Positions 33,033 through 41,627 are shown, counted from the first letter of the stretch. The stretch: DNA of 64,000 nt from Streptomyces zaomyceticus (GCF_014656215.1 NZ_BNBZ01000020.1:62001-126000), one strand, 5' to 3'. Program-made: numbers and translations. The notes: generated by a model from the letters alone, not told the origin.

Positions 33033-34517
33033 CTACCAGTTCGCCTGGGAGTAGTCCTTCAGGAAGCAGCCGTAGAGGTCCTCGCCGTGCTCGCCGCGCA
33101 CGATCGGGTCGTAGACGCGGGCCGCGCCGTCGACCAGGTCGAGCGGGGCGTGGAAGCCGGCCTCGGCGAGGCGCAGCTTGTCGAAGTGCGGACGCTCGTC
33201 GGTGATCCAGCCGGTGTCGACGGAGGTCATGAGGATGCCGTCGGTCTTGAACATCTCCTCACCGCTGGTCCGCGTCACCATGTTCATCGCGGCCTTGGCG
33301 GCGTTGGTGTTCGGGTGCCCCGCACCCTTGTAACCACGGCTGAAGACGCCTTCCATCGCGGAGACGTTCACGACGTACGAACGCCCGCTGTCGGCCTTCC
33401 TCGCGGCCTCGGCCATCACCGGCCGCAGCTTGCTGATGAGGATGAACGGCGCCGTGTAGTTGCACAGCTGGGTCTCGAGCAGCTCCACCGGGGAGATCTG
33501 CTCGATGCTCTGCACCCACGTGTTGGAGTCGACGACGTCCGGCACCAGGCCGCCCGCGTCGATGGCGGTCCCGTCGATGTGCTTGGCGATGGTGGCGTTG
33601 CCGGCGACGAGCGCGAGGTCGGCGACCTGCTGGGCCTCCAGGTTTTGCACACCGGCGGGCAGCTCGGACGATCCGACGAGCTCGCCGACGGCGCCGGAGT
33701 TGAAGGCACCGATGACATGGTGGGCGGGAAGCTCACCGGCCGGCAGCGGCGCGCTCTCGCCGTCGACCAGCGCGGCGTACGCGGACGGCAGCCGGCGCAC
33801 GGTCTGCGTCGCGTTGTTGATGAGGATGTCGAGCGGCCCCGCCTCGGTCATCTGGTCGGCGAGGGCCACGGCCTGGGCCGGGTCGCGCAGGTCGATGCCG
33901 ACGACCTCCAGGCGGTGCATCCAGTCCGCGGAGTCGTCCATGGCCTTGAAGCGGCGGATGGCGTCCTTGGGGAAGCGGGTGGTGATGGTGGTGTGGGCAC
34001 CGTCGCGCAGCAGCCGCAGCGCGATGTACATGCCGATCTTGGCCCGGCCGCCGGTGAGCAGGGCGCGCTTGCCCGTGAGGTCGGCGCGGGCCTCGCGCTT
34101 GGACCGGTTCTCGGCGGCGCACTTCTGGCAGAGCTGGTGGTAGAAGTAGTCGACCTCGACGAACCGCGTCTTGCAGACGTAGCAGGAGCGCGGACGCTGG
34201 AGTATCCCGGCGATCCTGCCCTCCTCCGTGACGGAGGAGGGCAGGATGCCCTCGGTCTCGTCGTCGATGCGCTGCGCGGAGCCGGTGGCCGTGGCCTCGG
34301 TGACCGCCTTGTCGTTGGCGGTCTTCGACGCCCGGCGCTCCTGGCGGCGGCGCTGCTTCACCGTCCGGTAGATCCCGGCCGTGGCGCGCCGGACGAGGAT
34401 CGCGTCCGGGTGGTCGACGTCCAGCGTGTCGAGCTCGTCGAGGACGGCGAGACAGACGGCCAGGCGCTCGGGGTCGACGCCCGGCCCGTAGTCCTGGGTT
34501 TCTTCGGTCACCGTCAT
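33033..34517 (-). CDS. Atypical SDR-family oxidoreductase with N-terminal four-cysteine motif
   Basis: A 494-residue protein. After a helical N terminus a CxxC...CxxC cluster (Cys112, 115, 130, 133) looks like a zinc ribbon. A Rossmann domain follows with 'LLTGGRAKIG' and 'DILINNATQT', so it belongs to the short-chain dehydrogenase superfamily. The classical residues are altered: TGxxxGxG has Lys160 in place of the second Gly, and YxxxK is not found; Thr404 stands four residues before Lys408. Function may therefore differ from ordinary dehydrogenases. ATG 34517 is preferred; ATG 34574 is an in-frame alternative. Confidence 0.8.
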   Translation of the reverse strand: MTVTEETQDYGPGVDPERLAVCLAVLDELDTLDVDHPDAILVRRATAGIYRTVKQRRRQERRASKTANDKAVTEATATGSAQRIDDETEGILPSSVTEEGRIAGILQRPRSCYVCKTRFVEVDYFYHQLCQKCAAENRSKREARADLTGKRALLTGGRAKIGMYIALRLLRDGAHTTITTRFPKDAIRRFKAMDDSADWMHRLEVVGIDLRDPAQAVALADQMTEAGPLDILINNATQTVRRLPSAYAALVDGESAPLPAGELPAHHVIGAFNSGAVGELVGSSELPAGVQNLEAQQVADLALVAGNATIAKHIDGTAIDAGGLVPDVVDSNTWVQSIEQISPVELLETQLCNYTAPFILISKLRPVMAEAARKADSGRSYVVNVSAMEGVFSRGYKGAGHPNTNAAKAAMNMVTRTSGEEMFKTDGILMTSVDTGWITDERPHFDKLRLAEAGFHAPLDLVDGAARVYDPIVRGEHGEDLYGCFLKDYSQANW

Positions 34518-34594
34518 GGCCTTCGGGGTCCTCGTTCGCTCGTACGTCGCCGTTCGCCGGCTGTCGCCGTTCATGGGCTCTCGAGAGTGCAACT

Positions 34595-35308
34595 TTACGG
34601 AGCCGGGGGCCGCGCCTCCAAACCCGTTCGGGGGGCGTGGTCGAAGACACAGTCTCCGCAGAGCCCTCCGCCGGGGCAGCGGTAGTAGAGACAGCAGCTC
34701 GCCCGGCGCAGCCGGGGGCCGCGGACCGTGCCCGCGAGGTCGGGGTGGTCGAGGAGGCCCGCCACCAGTGCGGCGGCCCGCTCGGCCGCCCCGGGGCGGC
34801 CGTGGGCGTGCGCCCAGCGGGTCAGCTCGCGCAGCGCCCCCGCGAGGGCGGAGCCCGCGTTGCCCCAGAGCAGGCGCGGGGAGATGTGGCCGTCGCGGCG
34901 CAGGGCCGCGTGGAGCGGCACGAGATGGGCCTCCTGGACGGCCGCGCGGAGCGCGTCCACCGTCCCGGGGCGGGTCTCGGAGCCCGCCCACCACAGGTCG
35001 TCGGGGGAGGTGAGCGCCCCGTCCCAGTGCAGATCCGAAGGGTCGAGGGCGGGGAAGCGGCCGTGGAGCGCGGCCGGCCCGAGGGCGGTCGACCAGAGCC
35101 GGGCCGCGAGCCCGAGGTGGGCGACGGAGGCGCCGACGCGCCGCTCGGGGGCGCCGAGCCGGGCGGCGACCCGGTCCACCCGGGCGTGGAGGGGGCCGTC
35201 CTCCCCCGCGTACAGGCGCGCGAGCGGGCGGTGTGCCCCGCCTGTCTCCGGCGCGGTGGTGCGCAGGGCGAAGAATCCGCCCACCGATCCGCTCTCGACA
35301 AGATCCAC
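34595..35308 (-). CDS. FhuF-like (2Fe-2S) protein
   Basis: A 237-residue cytoplasmic protein whose C terminus carries CC-x10-C-x2-C ('CCLYYRCPGGGLCGDC'), exactly the spacing of the ferric reductase FhuF cluster. Such proteins bind a 2Fe-2S cluster and reduce ferric siderophores. The rest of the protein is only weakly FhuF-like. It is encoded just upstream of the atypical SDR on the same strand (about 78 bases apart). A siderophore partner is not visible here. Confidence 0.82.
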   Translation of the reverse strand: MDLVESGSVGGFFALRTTAPETGGAHRPLARLYAGEDGPLHARVDRVAARLGAPERRVGASVAHLGLAARLWSTALGPAALHGRFPALDPSDLHWDGALTSPDDLWWAGSETRPGTVDALRAAVQEAHLVPLHAALRRDGHISPRLLWGNAGSALAGALRELTRWAHAHGRPGAAERAAALVAGLLDHPDLAGTVRGPRLRRASCCLYYRCPGGGLCGDCVFDHAPRTGLEARPPAP

Positions 35309-35519
35309 CCGACGTTCCCCCTGGTTCCGTGCCGAAGTTTTCCGACCACCGTAGCGGCCCCGGACAGCTCCCCGATCTGCTACCTAAAGGCCGCTTTGCA
35401 CCCGTTCCGACCTGCGATGGCGTACACCTGAAGGCGTAGACGGGGCCCACGTACTGCGACCGGCGTACCCACGAAGACGTCCCCTGGTACGACGACGCGA
35501 TCGGCCGGGAAGAGAGATC

Positions 35520-36539
35520 GTGGAAGGTATGAGTCCCCTCCTGCTGTCCGTCATCCTGGCCCTGGTCTCGGCGGTCGCCTACGCGGCCGCGGCGATCGTG
35601 CAGGAGCGGGTCGCGGCCTCCGCCACCGGTCCGCGCTACGCGCCGCTGCGCAGCCCCGCCTGGTGGGGGTCCGTCCTGCTCAACGGCGTCGGCGCGACCC
35701 TGCACGTCGCGGCCCTCGCGTACGGACCGCTCAGCCTGGTCCAGCCGCTGGGTGCCCTCACGATCGTGTTCGCGCTGCCCATGGCGGCCCTGTTCGTCGG
35801 CCGCAGGGCCGGATCGCGGGCCTGGCGCGGCGCCCTGATGGCCACGGTGGGCCTGGCGGGGCTGCTCAGCCTCACCAGCGGCGCCGAGACGCGGTCCCTG
35901 ACCGACGGCGACCGCTGGCTCCTCGCGGGCTGCACCTTCGCCGTGGTGGCCGCCCTGTTCACCGCCGCGCACCTGATCGGCAGGTCCGTGCTGCGCAGCG
36001 TCGTCCTCGCCGCCGCGGCCGGTGTCGCCTTCGGGATCGCCTCCGTCTTCACGAAGGCGGTGGCCGAGGAGTGGACGCCCGACGCGCCGCTCGCCGAGTG
36101 GACGGGGCTGCTCGTGCTCTCGGCCCTCGCCGTGACGGGCCTGCTGCTGTCGCAGGCCTCGTACCGGGGCGCGGGCCTGGCCGCCCCGCTGGCCACCGTC
36201 ACGGTGGTCAACCCGGTGGTCGCCGCCGCCGTGGGACTGACCCTGTTCGGCGAGAGCTTCCGCTACGGGACGGCGGGCACCGTCGCCGCCCTGATCTGCG
36301 GCGCGGTCGCCGCGGGCGGCCTGGTCCAGCTCACGCTCGACCGGATGACGGTCCCGGCGCCGTCGCCCGCGGCGTCGGACGCTCCGCGCGAGCCGCGGTC
36401 CGGGCGCGGGCCGACGGGGTCAGATGGTGACGCCCCGCGCCCTGAGATAGGCCAGGGGGTCGATGTCGGAGCCGTACCCGGGACCCGTCCTTACCTCGAA
36501 GTGGAGGTGCGGTCCCGAGCTGTTGCCGGTCGACCCTGA
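35520..36539 (+). CDS. DMT-superfamily transporter
   Basis: A 339-residue membrane protein with nine or ten hydrophobic segments and two EamA-like halves ('SLVQPLGALTIVFALPMAA' and 'APLATVTVVNPVVAAAVGL'). The substrate is unknown. The C-terminal 65 residues are polar and low complexity and are encoded antisense to the end of the convergent M23 peptidase gene, a 120-base overlap. GTG 35520 follows GGGAAGAGAG; ATG 35529 is an alternative. Confidence 0.85.
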   Translation: MEGMSPLLLSVILALVSAVAYAAAAIVQERVAASATGPRYAPLRSPAWWGSVLLNGVGATLHVAALAYGPLSLVQPLGALTIVFALPMAALFVGRRAGSRAWRGALMATVGLAGLLSLTSGAETRSLTDGDRWLLAGCTFAVVAALFTAAHLIGRSVLRSVVLAAAAGVAFGIASVFTKAVAEEWTPDAPLAEWTGLLVLSALAVTGLLLSQASYRGAGLAAPLATVTVVNPVVAAAVGLTLFGESFRYGTAGTVAALICGAVAAGGLVQLTLDRMTVPAPSPAASDAPREPRSGRGPTGSDGDAPRPEIGQGVDVGAVPGTRPYLEVEVRSRAVAGRP

Positions 36540-37901
36540 GCGTCCGATGCGCTGACCGGCGGTGACGCGCTGGCCCTCGCGGACGGAGAGCGCGGAGAGG
36601 TGCGCGTACTGGCTGTAGCGGCCGTCGTCGTGGCGGAGCACGATCTGGTAGCCGTACGCACCGCCCCATCCGGCGGAGACGATCCGTCCGCCGGCCACGG
36701 CCTTGACCGAGGTGCCGGTGGGCACGGGGAAGTCGACACCGGTGTGGTAGCCGCTGGACCAGGAGGAACCGGGCTTGCCGTAGCGGGTGCCGATGCCCGC
36801 GGAGACGGGCGCGGAGTAGCGGTCCTCGTCCACGACGGCCGGGCGGGGCTTGGTGGTCGGCCGGGGAGCGGGCTTCGTCCTGGGCTTGGCCGTCGGCTTC
36901 GGGGCGGGCTTGACGGTGGGCCCGGCCACGGGCTTGGTCGTCGATCCGGCCCCGGGCCTGCCGGTCGGCTTCGCGACGGGCCTGGTGGTCGGTCCGGTGC
37001 TCGGCCCGGCCCCGGGCTGCCGGGACGGCTTCGTCACCGGGTGCGCGGCGGGCCGGGTCCGGGGCACGGTGGCCCGGACCGAGGGCTTCGCCGGAGGCGT
37101 CGTGGCCGAGGGGGCCTTCGTCGGGGGCGTCGTGGGAGGCGTGGCCGCCGGCCGGGTCGCCCTCGCGGGCTCCGTCGCCTTCGTCCCCTCCGCCTTCTTC
37201 GCCTCGTCCGGCTTCTTCGGCGCGGTGATCCGCAAGGTCAGGCGCTGGCCGGGGTGGATGAGGTCGGGGTCGTCGCCGACGACGGACTTGTTGCTGTCGT
37301 ACAGCCGCTTCCAGCCGCCCTGGACCCGCTCGTCGCGGGCGATCGTCGACAGGGAGTCGCCGGGCGTCACCGTGTACATCTCACGGACGGTGGGCACGGC
37401 GGTGGGACCGACGTTCCTGGCCGGCTGCTCGGGTAAGGCACGCTGCCCGGGCAGGGACGCGGTCCTCGGCGCGTTCCCGCCACCGGACGCCGTTCCTCGG
37501 GGCGTGATGTCCGGCGCGTCCCCGCCACGGGCGAGACCCGCGCGGGAGCCGCAGGACGGCCAGGCGCCGGGCCCCTGGCCCTTCAGGACGCGCTCGGCGA
37601 TCGCGATCTGCTGGTCCTTGGAGGCGAGGTCGGCGCGCGGCGCGTAGTGCGTCCCGCCGTACTGCTCCCAGGTGGACTGGCTGAACTGGAGTCCGCCGAA
37701 ATAGCCGTTGCCCGTGTTGATGTGCCAGTTGGAGGTCGACTCGCAGGCGGCGACCTTCTCCCAGACATCGAGCGAGGCGGCCTGTACGGCGCCCGCGCCG
37801 ATCAGCGGCAGCGCCATTCCGGCGCTTCCCGCGGTGACGGTGAGCGAGGCACGGTTGATCCGGCTCGGCTGGTGGCGGCGGTGACGTCCGCGTACGGCCA
37901 T
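36420..37901 (-). CDS. Secreted Rpf-like transglycosylase / LysM / M23 peptidase
   Basis: A 493-residue cell wall hydrolase. After an Arg/His-rich signal region comes a resuscitation-promoting-factor-like domain ('WEKVAACESTSNWHINTG' with the catalytic Glu, about 45-120), a LysM domain ('YTVTPGDSLSTIARDERV', about 180-235), a long Thr/Pro/Lys linker and a C-terminal M23 domain with zinc ligands in 'GYHTGVDFP' and 'GPHLHFEV'. It should cut both glycan and peptide bonds of peptidoglycan. ATG 37901 has GGGGGG upstream and starts at the basic signal region. A good promoter lies 32 bases upstream. Confidence 0.93.
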   Translation of the reverse strand: MAVRGRHRRHQPSRINRASLTVTAGSAGMALPLIGAGAVQAASLDVWEKVAACESTSNWHINTGNGYFGGLQFSQSTWEQYGGTHYAPRADLASKDQQIAIAERVLKGQGPGAWPSCGSRAGLARGGDAPDITPRGTASGGGNAPRTASLPGQRALPEQPARNVGPTAVPTVREMYTVTPGDSLSTIARDERVQGGWKRLYDSNKSVVGDDPDLIHPGQRLTLRITAPKKPDEAKKAEGTKATEPARATRPAATPPTTPPTKAPSATTPPAKPSVRATVPRTRPAAHPVTKPSRQPGAGPSTGPTTRPVAKPTGRPGAGSTTKPVAGPTVKPAPKPTAKPRTKPAPRPTTKPRPAVVDEDRYSAPVSAGIGTRYGKPGSSWSSGYHTGVDFPVPTGTSVKAVAGGRIVSAGWGGAYGYQIVLRHDDGRYSQYAHLSALSVREGQRVTAGQRIGRSGSTGNSSGPHLHFEVRTGPGYGSDIDPLAYLRARGVTI

Positions 37902-37932
37902 GGGCCCCCCTTGAACACAGCAGCAGCCGTCC

Positions 37933-37962
37933 AAGTTAGGGGTGGCGCACGCTCCGTGACAA
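37933..37962 (-). promoter_or_regulatory. Promoter of the Rpf/M23 peptidase gene
   Basis: On the minus strand TTGTCA (37962-37957), an 18-base spacer and TAACTT (37938-37933) fit the vegetative consensus. Transcription would start near 37926, giving a leader of about 25 bases. Confidence 0.55.
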
Positions 37963-37991
37963 GGGATACGCGAAAGCTCAACCCGCTTCCG

Positions 37992-38201
37992 TCACCTCTG
38001 CGTTGACGCCACGCGGCGACCGGCGGGGCCCGGCTGGGGCTGAGGCTCCGGTTCCGGCACCGGTCCGCCGGGCTGTGGCGCCGGGCTCGGATCGGGGTCG
38101 GGCGGGACCGGCACCGGGTTCGGCGGAGGTACGGGCGGAGGGGTGGGCACCGGCGGCGGAATGGGCGAGGGGGGCAGCGGGTCGGGGTACGGGTGGGTCA
38201 T
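37992..38201 (-). CDS. Small proline-rich protein
   Basis: A 69-residue protein in which nearly half the residues are Pro, with repeats such as PPxPxP and a basic end 'GRRVASTQR'. ATG 38201 is preceded by GAGAGG. It begins 31 bases after the racemase gene on the same strand, so it may be the last gene of that operon. Low complexity makes it possible that this is a non-coding GC-rich stretch; no function can be given. Confidence 0.45.
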   Translation of the reverse strand: MTHPYPDPLPPSPIPPPVPTPPPVPPPNPVPVPPDPDPSPAPQPGGPVPEPEPQPQPGPAGRRVASTQR

Positions 38202-38232
38202 GACGGGACCTCTCGGTCGACGGGTTCGTCCC

Positions 38233-38964
38233 TCACCAGGGTCGCCCGGCGGGCCCGGCCGCGCCTGCCGGATCCCGTCCTTCGGGTCGGTCCCGCGCTC
38301 CCGCCGACCGGGTCCGCGCCGCGGCCACGGCCGCGGCGGCCGCGGCGAGCCCGGGACGAGGGCCGGCCAGGACGGGCCGCCGGGTCGACATCCGCCCGAC
38401 GGCGTCCGCCATGGACTCCTGGGCGAGCACCACGACACTGCCGTCCGTCTCGGGCGCGCCGTCCACCGCCGCCGCCACGGCGTCGAGGTAGCCGTCCCGG
38501 TCCCCCGCCTCGAACAGCTCCCAGGCCCCCTCCATCACGGCGGTGCCGATGAACGAGGTGCCCGGCCCCGACTCCTCGGCGATGAGCGCGACGGTGGGCT
38601 CCACGGTGGAGCGCAGGGCCGCGACCACGATGATGCGGTCGTACCGGGCGGCCTCGGCGGCGATCGCCCGGTCCACCCGCAGCACGGGCACGCCGAGCCC
38701 GGCCGCCTGGCGCTCGGCGACCCCGCCGATCGTGGAACAGGTGCAGAGCACGGCGTCGGCACCGTCGGCGACGGCCCGGGCGAGCACGGCGGCGACCGAC
38801 GCCGTGACGGCCCCGGGTCCCGCCTCCCGGGCGCGCACCAGCAGCTTCTCGTCGACGAGGTGGCGCAGGACGAGCCCCGGGTGGTACCGGTCGCGCAGCC
38901 CGTCGAAGACGGGCACGTGGACCGGCGAGGTGTGCAGCAGCGCCAGGGTGCCCGTCGTGCTCAC
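38233..38964 (-). CDS. Asp/Glu racemase-family protein
   Basis: A 243-residue protein of the aspartate/glutamate racemase superfamily. One catalytic Cys region is clear in 'ADAVLCTCSTIGGVAER'; the second expected Cys near 'IIVVAALRSTVEPT' is replaced, so it may be a hydantoin racemase/decarboxylase-like relative rather than a true racemase. The GTG start (38964) overlaps the stop of the upstream acetyltransferase (GTGA). Its substrate is unknown. Confidence 0.8.
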   Translation of the reverse strand: MSTTGTLALLHTSPVHVPVFDGLRDRYHPGLVLRHLVDEKLLVRAREAGPGAVTASVAAVLARAVADGADAVLCTCSTIGGVAERQAAGLGVPVLRVDRAIAAEAARYDRIIVVAALRSTVEPTVALIAEESGPGTSFIGTAVMEGAWELFEAGDRDGYLDAVAAAVDGAPETDGSVVVLAQESMADAVGRMSTRRPVLAGPRPGLAAAAAAVAAARTRSAGARDRPEGRDPAGAAGPAGRPW

Positions 38965-39305
38965 CACAGTTCCGGGGTGGCCTTGAGCTGGAGCTTCGCC
39001 GAACGGACCAGCTCGGACGGGGCGACCGGGGCCTCGTCCGGGTGGCGCTCGGCCCACGCGGCGGCGTACGGGCAGAGCGGCACGACGGGGACGCCCTCGG
39101 CGGCGGCCATCGCGTAGAACTCGCGTACGAGCGCCCCGGCGACACCCTTCCCCTCGTGACCGTCCTCGACGACGGTGTGCACCGCGACCAGGGCGTGCGG
39201 CTCGGCGTCCAGGGCGAAGTAGACGACGACACCGACGTAGGTGTCGCCCTCGAACGCCTCGAGACGCCCACCGGCCCGGTCGTCACGCATCGTCGGCTCT
39301 GCCAT
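38961..39305 (-). CDS. Small GNAT-family N-acetyltransferase (YjdJ-like)
   Basis: A 114-residue protein of the short GCN5-related type (COG2388-like). The acetyl-CoA loop is seen as 'VVEDGHEGKGVAGALVREF', followed by 'VVPLCPYAAAWAERHPD'. ATG 39305 has GGGAGGG upstream. Its stop overlaps the racemase start. Target unknown. Confidence 0.88.
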   Translation of the reverse strand: MAEPTMRDDRAGGRLEAFEGDTYVGVVVYFALDAEPHALVAVHTVVEDGHEGKGVAGALVREFYAMAAAEGVPVVPLCPYAAAWAERHPDEAPVAPSELVRSAKLQLKATPELW

Positions 39306-39387
39306 GCGGCGGCCCTCCCTGGGCTCGGACGGCGCGGTCACATCGTTCGACCGGGGTCGCTCGGCTCGAACCACCCGACTCGGTCGT

Positions 39388-39837
39388 TCAGACCCCCGCG
39401 GCCACGGACTCAGCGGCCGGCGCGGGCACGGCGTGCGGGGCGCGCACCGTGTCACTCCCGGGGACGGGCGCGGACGCGTCGGTCCCCAGTTCCACCATGC
39501 GGTTGTCGGCGTCGACGTGCACGACGCGCGGCACGAACGACCGGGCCTCGGCGTCCTCGACCTGCGCGTAGCTGATGAGGATCACGAGGTCCCCGGGGTG
39601 CACCAGATGGGCGGCGGCGCCGTTGATCCCGATGACGCCGGAACCGCGCTCACCCTCGATGACATAGGTCTCGAGACGGGCCCCGTTGTCGATGTCGACG
39701 ATGTGCACCAGCTCACCGGGCAGGAGGTCCGCCGCCTCCATCAGGTCGGCGTCGACGGTGACGGAACCGACGTAGTGCAGGTCGGCCTGGGTCACGGTCG
39801 CCCGGTGGATCTTGGACTTGAATATCGTTCGAAGCAT
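39388..39837 (-). CDS. panD: Aspartate 1-decarboxylase
   Basis: A 149-residue pyruvoyl-dependent enzyme that makes beta-alanine from L-aspartate for pantothenate and coenzyme A. The N terminus is textbook PanD: 'MLRTIFKSKIHRATVTQADL', then 'HYVGSVT' with the self-cleavage site between Gly24 and Ser25, and 'GINGAAAHLVHPGDLVILIS' later. ATG 39837 has GGAG upstream; a longer in-frame start at 39930 is rejected. It ends with a Streptomyces-type Ala/Pro tail. It is the last clearly chromosomal gene before the mobile element. Confidence 0.96.
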   Translation of the reverse strand: MLRTIFKSKIHRATVTQADLHYVGSVTVDADLMEAADLLPGELVHIVDIDNGARLETYVIEGERGSGVIGINGAAAHLVHPGDLVILISYAQVEDAEARSFVPRVVHVDADNRMVELGTDASAPVPGSDTVRAPHAVPAPAAESVAAGV

Positions 39838-40342
39838 TGAGGTACTCCTGGACATAGGCTCCCTGCCTGCGTTTTTGCAGGTCAAGGGCTGTTTCGCCAC
39901 CCTACAACGAGTCGCATGTTCGGGCAGCATTCCCCAGGTTTTTCAGGACTCATGCTGACCACTTGCTGACTTTCCTGACGCATCGTCAGGCGCTGCTCAG
40001 GAGCTTCGCCTACTCTCCCTGCCCCACCGCGACGACCCCACAAGCCTACGCAGCACGCACTCAAGAGCCCTCGTGACCACCGTCACTCCGACGATGCCGC
40101 AGCGATCCCGCGCGCCACGTGCACGTAGGCCCATCACCACAGGAACCCCCGAAGCGGCGCGGCCGCCTACCAATGAATCTCGGCTCGGCAAAACCGACGG
40201 TCCCCGTGACCATGGCCGTGGTCCGCCCGGTGCTGTTGGTAATGGCATTGGGCGGCCACCGAGAACTCTTGAATTCGGCCAGAGCAGAGCGCGACCCGGC
40301 ACTGCGATCAGCCTCAGACCAGCTCGAGGAGCCGTCATACTC
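39838..40342. other. Junction region, probable left end of the mobile element
   Basis: About 505 bases between panD and the excisionase-like gene. A short hairpin (CCTGC...GCAGG near 39867-39882) lies just upstream of panD. I found no tRNA gene, integrase or obvious direct repeat, so the exact attachment site cannot be placed. GC content starts to fall in this stretch. Confidence 0.4.
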
Positions 40343-40582
40343 ATGGAACCGCAGCTGCACCCCTCCGATAACGGCCGACCGCGCAGGCGCCAGCCCGTCG
40401 AGCCCGTCCTTATGGACACCTCCGAGGTCGCCGCGATGCTGAGCATGTCCACGAGCTGGGTCTACAGGGAAGCCTCAAAACTGGGCCTGAAGGGGTACAA
40501 GCTCGGGCGGGGCAAGAATGCCAAGGTGCTATACAAGAGGGCCGAGGTCTTCAGGTGGCTGGAACAACAGAAAATCCACTAA
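40343..40582 (+). CDS. Excisionase-like helix-turn-helix protein
   Basis: A 79-residue DNA-binding protein. Its core 'MDTSEVAAMLSMSTSWVYRE' followed by 'LGRGKNAKVLYKRAEVFRWL' is the MerR-like winged helix (HTH_17) used by excisionases and small regulators of integrated elements. ATG 40343 is chosen; GAGGAG lies about eleven bases upstream. No integrase is seen beside it. It may direct excision or control the element, but could also regulate neighbouring cargo. Confidence 0.7.
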   Translation: MEPQLHPSDNGRPRRRQPVEPVLMDTSEVAAMLSMSTSWVYREASKLGLKGYKLGRGKNAKVLYKRAEVFRWLEQQKIH

Positions 40583-40649
40583 AGGACCATTGCAGCAGCT
40601 GCCGGGAACAGCTTCCTTAAACGGACGTACCAGCGACAGAAAGGCACCG

Positions 40650-41159
40650 TCAGAGGCTGGATTTCATGGCTTCGATGCACGCGGCGCGCGCGGCGGCGGA
40701 GCGATCTCGGGGGTACGCCTGCCCCAGGTTCATACCGTCGTCATTCTGGATCGGTGGCTGCATCCATGCTTCGCTCATGTGCATGCCGGCCTCGGAACGA
40801 GCTGCCGACACCAGGGCCGCGTAAGGCTCGGCGACCGCGGATGCCTCGATCTGGAGCCAGGAGTGATGAAAGGCCATGCGGGCGAGGAGAGAACTGACCT
40901 GGTCGGTGAGTTCTCTGCGGGCATCGGCCGAGTCGGGTCGTCGTCGTATCCGGTAGGGCATCTCCAGATACTCCTCCACGGCGGTCAGCGCTTCGGCAAA
41001 AGTCCTGGCCCTGCGCTCCCGGCGAGCCGCACGCTGGTTGAGGGCATACGTGGCGTAGACGCCCAGCAGTGCGACGACGGGCACGATCAGGGCGGTCGTC
41101 TGAACCCATGACCAGCCGCTCGTCTGCGCCGCGGTCGAGAGGAACTGCTCCTGGACCAA
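40650..41159 (-). CDS. Single-pass membrane protein, putative CBASS effector
   Basis: A 169-residue protein with one membrane segment (about 19-37, 'TTALIVPVVALLGVYATYAL') after a short N terminus, then a helical cytoplasmic part rich in Arg, Glu and Ala. The start is TTG 41159, seven bases after a perfect GGAGG; a longer GTG start (41204) would lie deeper in the upstream gene. The gene overlaps the end of the E2-like gene by 73 bases and is third in an operon with a CD-NTase. By position it should be the membrane-acting effector triggered by the cyclic nucleotide. I do not recognise its family. Confidence 0.65.
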   Translation of the reverse strand: MVQEQFLSTAAQTSGWSWVQTTALIVPVVALLGVYATYALNQRAARRERRARTFAEALTAVEEYLEMPYRIRRRPDSADARRELTDQVSSLLARMAFHHSWLQIEASAVAEPYAALVSAARSEAGMHMSEAWMQPPIQNDDGMNLGQAYPRDRSAAARAACIEAMKSSL

Positions 41160-41626
41160 TCGCGATCCTCCGGAAGGCCGTGCGGTGCGTCCTCGACGAT
41201 CCACTCACCGCCGTAATGCCCGCCCGTACAGCGCCAGTAGTGTTCGAGGAAGAGGTGTCTCTCAACGATCCCAAGAAGATCGAGAAGTCCCTTCTCGCTG
41301 GTCCACCGGCGCTCCTCGGGATCGTACGGGTACCAGAGGCACAGCGCATCGTCCGTGGCGTAGCGATGTTTGGACGCGGCGCCCGGTTTGGCGTGGACCC
41401 GTGGAAAGTCCTGGGGCCACTGCCCGTACGTGTCGTACCAGGGATCGGCGTAGAAGCTGACCGTGACCAGGACAGGATCCGTTTCGCCGACGACGTCGAG
41501 GCCGGAGAGGTGATAGGTCAGCCGCCCGTCTCCGTAACGGTGCGCCAGGTCGGAGCCGAAGCGGAGCTTGGCATCCCTTTCGAGCGGGGCCCACCACACC
41601 GGCTCACCCCCGTACCAGCGGCCCAT
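41087..41626 (-). CDS. E2-like (ubiquitin-conjugating fold) protein of a short type II CBASS
   Basis: A 179-residue protein without membrane segments. The segment 'HRYATDDALCLWYP' (Cys96), followed by a helix 'LLDLLGIVERHLFLEHYW' and 'GGHYGGEWIVEDAPHG', matches the pattern of E2 domains in Cap2-type proteins (catalytic Cys in 'LCL', then W..GGE..PHG). There is no E1 or JAB domain and none nearby, so it would be an E2-only (short type II) system that conjugates or releases the CD-NTase. It starts one base after the CD-NTase stop. Confidence 0.7.
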   Translation of the reverse strand: MGRWYGGEPVWWAPLERDAKLRFGSDLAHRYGDGRLTYHLSGLDVVGETDPVLVTVSFYADPWYDTYGQWPQDFPRVHAKPGAASKHRYATDDALCLWYPYDPEERRWTSEKGLLDLLGIVERHLFLEHYWRCTGGHYGGEWIVEDAPHGLPEDRDWSRSSSSRPRRRRAAGHGFRRPP

Positions 41627-41627
41627 C

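Noticed and set aside
37902..37991. Possible c-di-AMP (ydaO-type) riboswitch upstream of the Rpf/M23 gene
   Set aside because: The leader after the predicted promoter is only about 25 bases and lacks the conserved riboswitch elements.
39838..40342. Possible tRNA gene as integration site
   Set aside because: I could not fold a cloverleaf or find a T-loop sequence in this stretch.
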